Positions 5,063-9,874 of a DNA stretch of 9,874 nt are shown piece by piece. Origin of the DNA: Sporomusa sp. (lineage in GTDB: Bacteria > Bacillota_C > Negativicutes > Sporomusales > Sporomusaceae); the NCBI GenBank assembly GCA_029256645.1, contig JAQSXM010000100.1:1-9874 (forward strand). Reading direction: 5' to 3'. The notes under the pieces were generated by a model that saw only the letters and a list, made by a program, of their open reading frames with translations, did no database searches and was not told where the DNA came from. Within the stretch, counting starts at the first letter, position 1; each line of letters starts with the position of its first letter. A program made the position numbers and the translations under genes.

Positions 5063-6931
5063 CTACAAGTTCACAATAAACCAGTTTATGAGGCCTTCCC
5101 ACAGCTGCCTGATGTTAAATTTGAATGCCTCAAAGCCTTTCAGCCTGCTGTCAAATTTAACCTTTTCCTTTTCTGCCCCCATGTTCTCTGTAATAATTAG
5201 CTTGTCAAATACGCCGTCATATACATCATCAGCCAGATTTCTTTGACTCCAGCCATAACCGCCCCAAGCGGTCTCCAGATAAACAGCACCTGCTTTCGGC
5301 TCAGCTACCTGTAACTCTTTCACAGCAGCTTTTTCATCTAGCATAATGCTAAGCTTATCACCCTTAAGAGATAGTGATAACATCCGGTCACCTTGCGCCT
5401 GAACACTGAGGTCAGGTATATACTCCGCCGCTCCGGCTGCCACCGTGGGGGCATTCTCCAGATTTTTATCTTTCAATCGTTCTGTATAAATCCTTACTTT
5501 TTCAGCCGAATCGGCATATTTTACGAAAGTCTCCAATTCCCGCATTTCAGCAGCCTTCTTATCTTCAGGGATTGACAGGCTTTCTTTACCATCATGTTTA
5601 TCCAGATTTAATTTGAATAATTCTTTTTCGGCTCCGTTATTTTTTTCTGTAACATAGAGAATATTGTTAAGAGTATATACAGACAAGAACCGGTTTAGTT
5701 TTTCATCTGCTCTGAGATATATTCTCTGTAAACCAAGTTTATTTCCCTTTAGTCTTACAGAAAGCTTCATGTCTTCAAAATCATCACTGTTCTTTAAGCG
5801 CAGTAAACCCTTATCTTGTGGCAGTGATGTCAAAATCATTGTTTCCTTTTGAATTTCCAGGGCCCCCTTAAGCGTTTCCCAGGCCTTGTGCTTATTCAAA
5901 TCGCCACTGACAAATGCCAGGTCCTGATTAATATCGTATTTGATACGCATCAGCAAATGATTGGTGTACCAATACGCCTGTGGCTGCATCCTTGTTAAGT
6001 CATACACACTGCTGTTTCTCTGATTAAAGCTAAAACCTTCCCTGTTGAAGTTCATTTTAAATAATTCTTTTATCCAGCGTTCATTGACAGCACTTACTTT
6101 GTCATTATTGCCGAAACTGCCGGTATTGGAATGCATTAATATATAGGTTCCCGGTACATAACCAAGCGACTTAGCATAAATATCGCGCATTGCTTCATAA
6201 TCATACGTAATCCGTTCTTTCATCTTGGTATTACTCTCTTTGGGAATTCCGTATTCATCACGAATGTAATCCATCAGATAGTGATTGTATTTGCGCCCTA
6301 GATATGGCGAAACACCAGCGTGTTCCAAGGGGTCTAATTCACCCAGATAATTGTCGTACCGGTCAAATACGTTAATAAACGCGAGCCGGTAGCCATTGGT
6401 TCCCATTTCCCAAAAAGTTGTTTTTTCAAGTTCTATCAGTTCTTCAGGCATTAAAAATTTAGTGTCTTTTTTTTCAAACTTTTCCGGATAAGTCAGCATT
6501 GTTGCTTTAAAATTCAAGTCCTCCAGAATTCTTTGCGAAAAAACTGCAGTATCCCTCCGGCCATCTTCAAAAACCAGAAACAATGATTTTTCCGGCAGCT
6601 CTTTGCCTGATTGATAGTAGTCTAAAATATCTTGTTGGCTGATTGTTACATAACCGAAATCTTTTAACGCTTGCAACTGTTCCCGCAAACGCTCCACCCC
6701 GATTAGATTCTGATTGCCTGTTCTGTCTACACCAAAGTAGGCAAGGGTAATAAACCCTCTATCCCCGGAGAATTTTGCAGTCTGCGGGGTGTAAGGTTTA
6801 TATGCTTTGAGGGTAAATAATGCGGCTAAGCAGAGTGCCATCACGGCCAGAATAATAAGCACCTGTATCACTACCCGGATAATTTTTTTCCGGTCTTTGC
6901 GGGCAGTAAATTGTTCATTTGACATCGTCAT
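5063..6931 (-). CDS. Membrane-anchored PgaB-like NodB-fold protein, probably catalytically dead
   Basis: A 622-aa protein with a basic cytoplasmic tail and one membrane helix (about 17-40), so the body is outside the membrane. Residues about 58-270 follow the PgaB/CE4 pattern: FITLAYFGVD, LREQLQALKDFGYVTISQQD, LPEKSLFLVFEDGRRD, then WEMGTNGYRL. In active deacetylases the first motif is TFDDG and the last carries the zinc histidines (SHTxxxH). Here there is E122-D123, and N179 and A184 replace the histidines, so metal binding is probably lost. The C-terminal half (about 340-600) is beta-rich (for example LSVRLKGNKLGLQRIYLRA and AVYLETAWGGYGWSQR). It may be a glycan-binding beta-sandwich. The start codon lies 17 nt inside the synthase gene, with AAGGG at 6944-6940. 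The likely role is a scaffold or chaperone for the exported polymer. Confidence 0.78.
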   Translation of the reverse strand: MTMSNEQFTARKDRKKIIRVVIQVLIILAVMALCLAALFTLKAYKPYTPQTAKFSGDRGFITLAYFGVDRTGNQNLIGVERLREQLQALKDFGYVTISQQDILDYYQSGKELPEKSLFLVFEDGRRDTAVFSQRILEDLNFKATMLTYPEKFEKKDTKFLMPEELIELEKTTFWEMGTNGYRLAFINVFDRYDNYLGELDPLEHAGVSPYLGRKYNHYLMDYIRDEYGIPKESNTKMKERITYDYEAMRDIYAKSLGYVPGTYILMHSNTGSFGNNDKVSAVNERWIKELFKMNFNREGFSFNQRNSSVYDLTRMQPQAYWYTNHLLMRIKYDINQDLAFVSGDLNKHKAWETLKGALEIQKETMILTSLPQDKGLLRLKNSDDFEDMKLSVRLKGNKLGLQRIYLRADEKLNRFLSVYTLNNILYVTEKNNGAEKELFKLNLDKHDGKESLSIPEDKKAAEMRELETFVKYADSAEKVRIYTERLKDKNLENAPTVAAGAAEYIPDLSVQAQGDRMLSLSLKGDKLSIMLDEKAAVKELQVAEPKAGAVYLETAWGGYGWSQRNLADDVYDGVFDKLIITENMGAEKEKVKFDSRLKGFEAFKFNIRQLWEGLINWFIVNL

Positions 6932-8777
6932 AATCTATGCCCTTCTGCTTTCCGCGATTCTTTTTTGACAGCTCGACAAGATCTGCCGGCGTCATCCGTG
7001 TTCCCCAGGTAGTTTTCCAGAAAGTAACCCAGGCAATCGGCATTTGCCATAATAGTACGGCCTCATAGTATAAGCAAAACCACAACCCGTAAATCCATGT
7101 TGAACTTTTTCTCAGAAACAGCTGCGCCATACTCATGAGCAACGCCATTAAACAAATACCAATGATAAAGGTAAGCGGAAACACCCTGTGGGTAACCGGA
7201 ATATAAATCAGATTATACAAAACAATAATCGGCGCCAGAAGCGGCACAAGCACGCCCATATAAAAAGATAATGCCATAAACGGTTCTTTTCTCCACATAA
7301 ATCGGGCTGCAATCAGCGACTCTCTCAGCCAGGAGCGTTTCCAGCGCATCTGTTGTTTCAAAAAGATACTATATGTGTTCGGTACAATCGTATTACATAT
7401 AGCTGTATCCTGATAACCGGTACGATGTTCTTTTAGGATAAAATTGGTCATACTGCGATCATCGCCAAAGGTAGCCTTCTCGCCCCAGAATCGTTGGTTC
7501 AGCCATGCATCCATATATTTAACAACCAGATCTTTTCTGTAGCAAGAGAGCGGGCCGGATAAGCAGGTGACTGCATCAAAATAGCTTTCGGCTGCTTTCA
7601 TGATCCGAAAGGCAATATAATACCGGACAGACTGCAATTTCGTAAGGGCATTGGTATAGGTGTTGGCGACATCGGTTCGGCCGGAAACCCCGCCCATTTT
7701 AGTATCTTTGAACGGCTGGACGATATTACGAATGGCAAACGGATCCAGGAAGCTATCCGAATCAACAAACACAACCAATTCATGCTTAGCCATTAAGGTC
7801 CCTTTGGCTAGGGCCTCCCGTTTGCCCGCATTCCCTGCTTGACGAACATAATGCAGCCTGGTTCCAATATCATAGCGTTGTTCTGTGATTTTCAGTTCTT
7901 CTACGATTTCTTTGATTTTTGCAAAAGACTGGTCGTTAGAGCAATCATCTACGACGATAACCTCCAGTTTTTCGACTGGATAATCCTGATTAATACAGCC
8001 TAAAATCGTTTTTTGTATCCATTGTTCTTCATTGAAGCAAGGAATAATAATCGTAACGCCTGGTGTGAAGTCTTTGTTGATGGGAACAGGGCGATAAAAA
8101 GAGCCGAACAGATATCTGGTAAGCAAAAAGCTAGCCGCAATAATACTATACATATACAAAACTTTATTAAATTTAAAATAAAGTACACTTTCTGCCCGCA
8201 TCAGGAGAATGCAGGCAGTAATAAAGAATAGGGAAAATGAGGCTGCCGACAGCATATACCAATTTTTCTTCTTTGTGGCATACTGAGCCAGTGATTCTAA
8301 AAATTCCACCCCACATAGGGTTTTTCCGTCTGCGTTTTGTCCAGAGCGGATATATTTAGCGGCAATATCGACTTTCATCTCATAACCTTCCGGCATCGTA
8401 CCAGGTGATATGACAAATTTCAGTCTGATTTTCGATGCATACTGCAAATCCTGAGCAACATCCGGCGAAACCTCAAGTAACATACCGGTAGACGATATAT
8501 CAATACCTTTTCCAAGACATGTTACCTCTTTGCTGTCTGAAATATATTGAATTGACACATTATAATCAACCAAATAACGCTTACCTGTTTTTTCATTTTC
8601 AATAAGCCTTGAGATATCAGAGGAATCCTCATTGTCTCTTACACGGCGTCTATCTACATTTGTACGCAATCCTTCTTTGTCAGGTACTTTAGAAAGCACC
8701 CTGCGGTCAGGTTTGGCAACAAGTAAAATATCCTTTTCCTCTTTTCTTGCTTGTTGAAATAACTTATTCAAGTCCAC
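6915..8777 (-). CDS. PilZ-GT2 membrane polysaccharide synthase
   Basis: This 620-aa protein probably polymerises and exports a beta-linked glycan. A PilZ domain (about 62-165) precedes the membrane part. It has DISSTG at 93-98 (the DxSxxG c-di-GMP motif) and GVEF near its end. The first motif, normally RxxxR, appears as K63-TGK-R67. Helices at about 174-193 and 206-225 come before a family 2 glycosyltransferase domain: TIIIPCFNE, VVDDCSND, VFVDSDS (DxD, D339/D341), GDDRS in place of TED, and QQMRW (the QxxRW signature of processive synthases). Further helices lie at about 500-525, 531-552 and 563-585, and the C-terminus contains WGTR. This resembles hyaluronan, chitin and PNAG synthases rather than cellulose synthase BcsA, whose PilZ is C-terminal. 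The GTG start has only a weak AGGG site; TTG 8771 is an alternative. The end overlaps the next gene by 17 nt. Confidence 0.88.
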   Translation of the reverse strand: MDLNKLFQQARKEEKDILLVAKPDRRVLSKVPDKEGLRTNVDRRRVRDNEDSSDISRLIENEKTGKRYLVDYNVSIQYISDSKEVTCLGKGIDISSTGMLLEVSPDVAQDLQYASKIRLKFVISPGTMPEGYEMKVDIAAKYIRSGQNADGKTLCGVEFLESLAQYATKKKNWYMLSAASFSLFFITACILLMRAESVLYFKFNKVLYMYSIIAASFLLTRYLFGSFYRPVPINKDFTPGVTIIIPCFNEEQWIQKTILGCINQDYPVEKLEVIVVDDCSNDQSFAKIKEIVEELKITEQRYDIGTRLHYVRQAGNAGKREALAKGTLMAKHELVVFVDSDSFLDPFAIRNIVQPFKDTKMGGVSGRTDVANTYTNALTKLQSVRYYIAFRIMKAAESYFDAVTCLSGPLSCYRKDLVVKYMDAWLNQRFWGEKATFGDDRSMTNFILKEHRTGYQDTAICNTIVPNTYSIFLKQQMRWKRSWLRESLIAARFMWRKEPFMALSFYMGVLVPLLAPIIVLYNLIYIPVTHRVFPLTFIIGICLMALLMSMAQLFLRKSSTWIYGLWFCLYYEAVLLWQMPIAWVTFWKTTWGTRMTPADLVELSKKNRGKQKGIDYDDVK

Positions 8778-8832
8778 TTCCCTGCCATTTCTACGCTGCC
8801 GCTAGACGGCATCTAATCATCGCTCCCGTTTA
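8778..8832 (-). other. 55-nt gap between deacetylase and synthase genes
   Basis: This gap contains one small inverted repeat (TGCCG at 8797-8801 with CGGCA at 8807-8811) and no U-run, so it is not a terminator. No promoter was recognised. It is consistent with read-through within one operon. Confidence 0.4.
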
Positions 8833-9874
8833 TTATGGATTCTGCAACTTTTGACCTTCATAGGCTGTTAATTTCAGAGATTGTTTCCGGTTTATCTGAG
8901 AATAGTCATCTGTTAAATAATCTGACAACCTGCCGACCTTAAACTTGGAAGGATCAGAGTCCGCTTTGGCTTCATTTGCGGTCAGCAATATGTCTAAAGC
9001 CATTGCCGTATATGCAGCACTGTCTATCATATGCATGACCAGAACAGACCCTTTTTTCACTTCACCGTTTTTTGTATAGATCCCGTCTTTGATGATATTT
9101 ACAAGTTTAGGAACACTTTCAGCTTTATAGTCATTTGTACTGCACGAACCGGAAACAATGTACTCGGAACCGGATTCAAGCACTGCCTCAACCCCCGCCT
9201 TACTGATGGCCAGTGTTGGCGGACGAAAGAACCGGGTCAATGCAGGTTTACCATTGACGGTCATATCACCTGTAACATCATGCAGTTTTTTATAGGCTAA
9301 GGCAAGTTCTTTGCTATATTCCTCCTTATCCCGCATTGTCACCTGACTGACCGTTTTAGGATCACGGAAGGCCATCGGCCGGTGCTGATCAGAGTGATTG
9401 CCAATGTTATGGCCTTCCATAGCAATTGTTCGCAACAGGTTCGGGTTATGCAGTACATTGTTCGTAAGAATAAAGAACGTCGCTGTTGCGTTATGCTTAC
9501 GCAAGACATATAGTATTTTATTGATTGCTGCATCTGTTCCCCAGTCATCGAAGGTAAGGAAAATAACATTATCTTCGGTGTGTACTAATCCACTGGTATC
9601 AAGGCGCCGGGTTTCCATTTTCGAGAAACCAAGTGTACTTTTTCCGTAAGCAACATCCTTGTTCCCGATATAACGTTTGGCGACTTCGTTTAGAATATTA
9701 TCTTGATTAATATCAAGCCCGGACCGGTCTGCTCTTAAGCGTGCCGGAACAGTTGTCGGGTCCACCGGATATTGATAAATCAACTGTGTGTGACTAAGAA
9801 TTTCTCCTACAGGCTTAATCATATACTGCGAGTCATTGGCAGGATTATTCTCAGGGTTATCATAGGATGTGGCA
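8833..9874 (-). CDS. CE4 polysaccharide deacetylase, 5' end beyond the window
   Basis: The frame stays open from the stop at 8833-8835 to the right edge. The first internal ATG (9822) has no ribosome site and no signal peptide, so the true start is most likely outside; 346 residues are visible. Numbered from that ATG, the NodB domain (about 85-285) has all the expected residues: D92-D93 in FLTFDDWGTD, zinc ligands H143 and H147 in GNHSDQH, R200 with PP in FFRPPT, and H264 in VLVMHM. The enzyme should remove N- or O-acetyl groups from an extracellular polysaccharide in a metal-dependent way. The first motif has W where most family members have G (TFDDG). The 80 or so residues ahead of the domain belong to another, unrecognised segment. 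It lies just upstream of the synthase gene, on the same strand. Confidence 0.88.
   Translation of the reverse strand, partial: ATSYDNPENNPANDSQYMIKPVGEILSHTQLIYQYPVDPTTVPARLRADRSGLDINQDNILNEVAKRYIGNKDVAYGKSTLGFSKMETRRLDTSGLVHTEDNVIFLTFDDWGTDAAINKILYVLRKHNATATFFILTNNVLHNPNLLRTIAMEGHNIGNHSDQHRPMAFRDPKTVSQVTMRDKEEYSKELALAYKKLHDVTGDMTVNGKPALTRFFRPPTLAISKAGVEAVLESGSEYIVSGSCSTNDYKAESVPKLVNIIKDGIYTKNGEVKKGSVLVMHMIDSAAYTAMALDILLTANEAKADSDPSKFKVGRLSDYLTDDYSQINRKQSLKLTAYEGQKLQNP

Noticed and set aside
6640..6655. Single TGTTACA copy resembling the operator half-site
   Set aside because: Only one copy, inside a coding region, with no second copy 11 bp away; isolated copies also occur near 3628 and 9266, and are expected by chance.
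8797..8811. Small inverted repeat between deacetylase and synthase genes as a terminator
   Set aside because: The stem has only 5 bp and no U-run follows on either strand.
9031..9300. Rightward open frame of 89 codons opposite the deacetylase
   Set aside because: It overlaps the catalytic core of the deacetylase, whose motifs are complete on the other strand; no start signal was found.

Overview
The window reads as chromosomal DNA of a diderm Firmicute, most likely a Negativicutes/Sporomusaceae-type bacterium (inference). It has clostridial-style strong Shine-Dalgarno sites (AGGAGG), GTG starts and moderate GC. It also encodes a TolC-type outer-membrane efflux protein and a Spy-like small exported protein, both of which imply an outer membrane or periplasm. 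No rRNA, tRNA, CRISPR array, insertion sequence or phage gene was seen.

Left part (1-3428), an envelope-sensing module. A TolC-family gene runs leftward off the window edge. Divergent from it are an OmpR/PhoB-type response regulator and a membrane sensor histidine kinase, overlapping by 4 nt. They are followed by a small exported protein that resembles the Spy/DUF2680 type of periplasmic accessory protein. The TolC gene and the small-protein gene, on opposite strands, carry nearly the same control region: two direct TGTAACAA copies 11 bp apart, an 8-nt gap, then a CATA(A/C)T -10 box. This is the layout expected for activation by an OmpR/PhoB-type regulator, so the regulator encoded between them probably controls both. 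A 15-bp hairpin terminator closes this module.

Middle (3422-4007). One small uncharacterised leftward gene begins at a GTG that its ribosome-binding site selects. It is followed by a gene-poor spacer and the strong terminator of the next operon.

Right part (4008-9874), a leftward four-gene exopolysaccharide operon. In transcription order it encodes: (1) an active-looking CE4 polysaccharide deacetylase, open at the window edge; (2) a membrane GT2 processive synthase with a PilZ domain fused at its N-terminus; (3) a membrane-anchored PgaB-like NodB-fold protein that has lost its zinc histidines and carries a beta-rich C-terminal half; and (4) a GH18-like lipoprotein. The genes overlap or lie 14-55 nt apart and end at one terminator. 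The likely joint job is c-di-GMP-controlled synthesis, partial deacetylation and trimming of an extracellular amino-sugar polymer. It resembles the Pga (PNAG) pathway, but with the two halves of PgaB split between separate proteins and the allosteric PilZ domain built into the synthase. The polymer itself cannot be determined from sequence.
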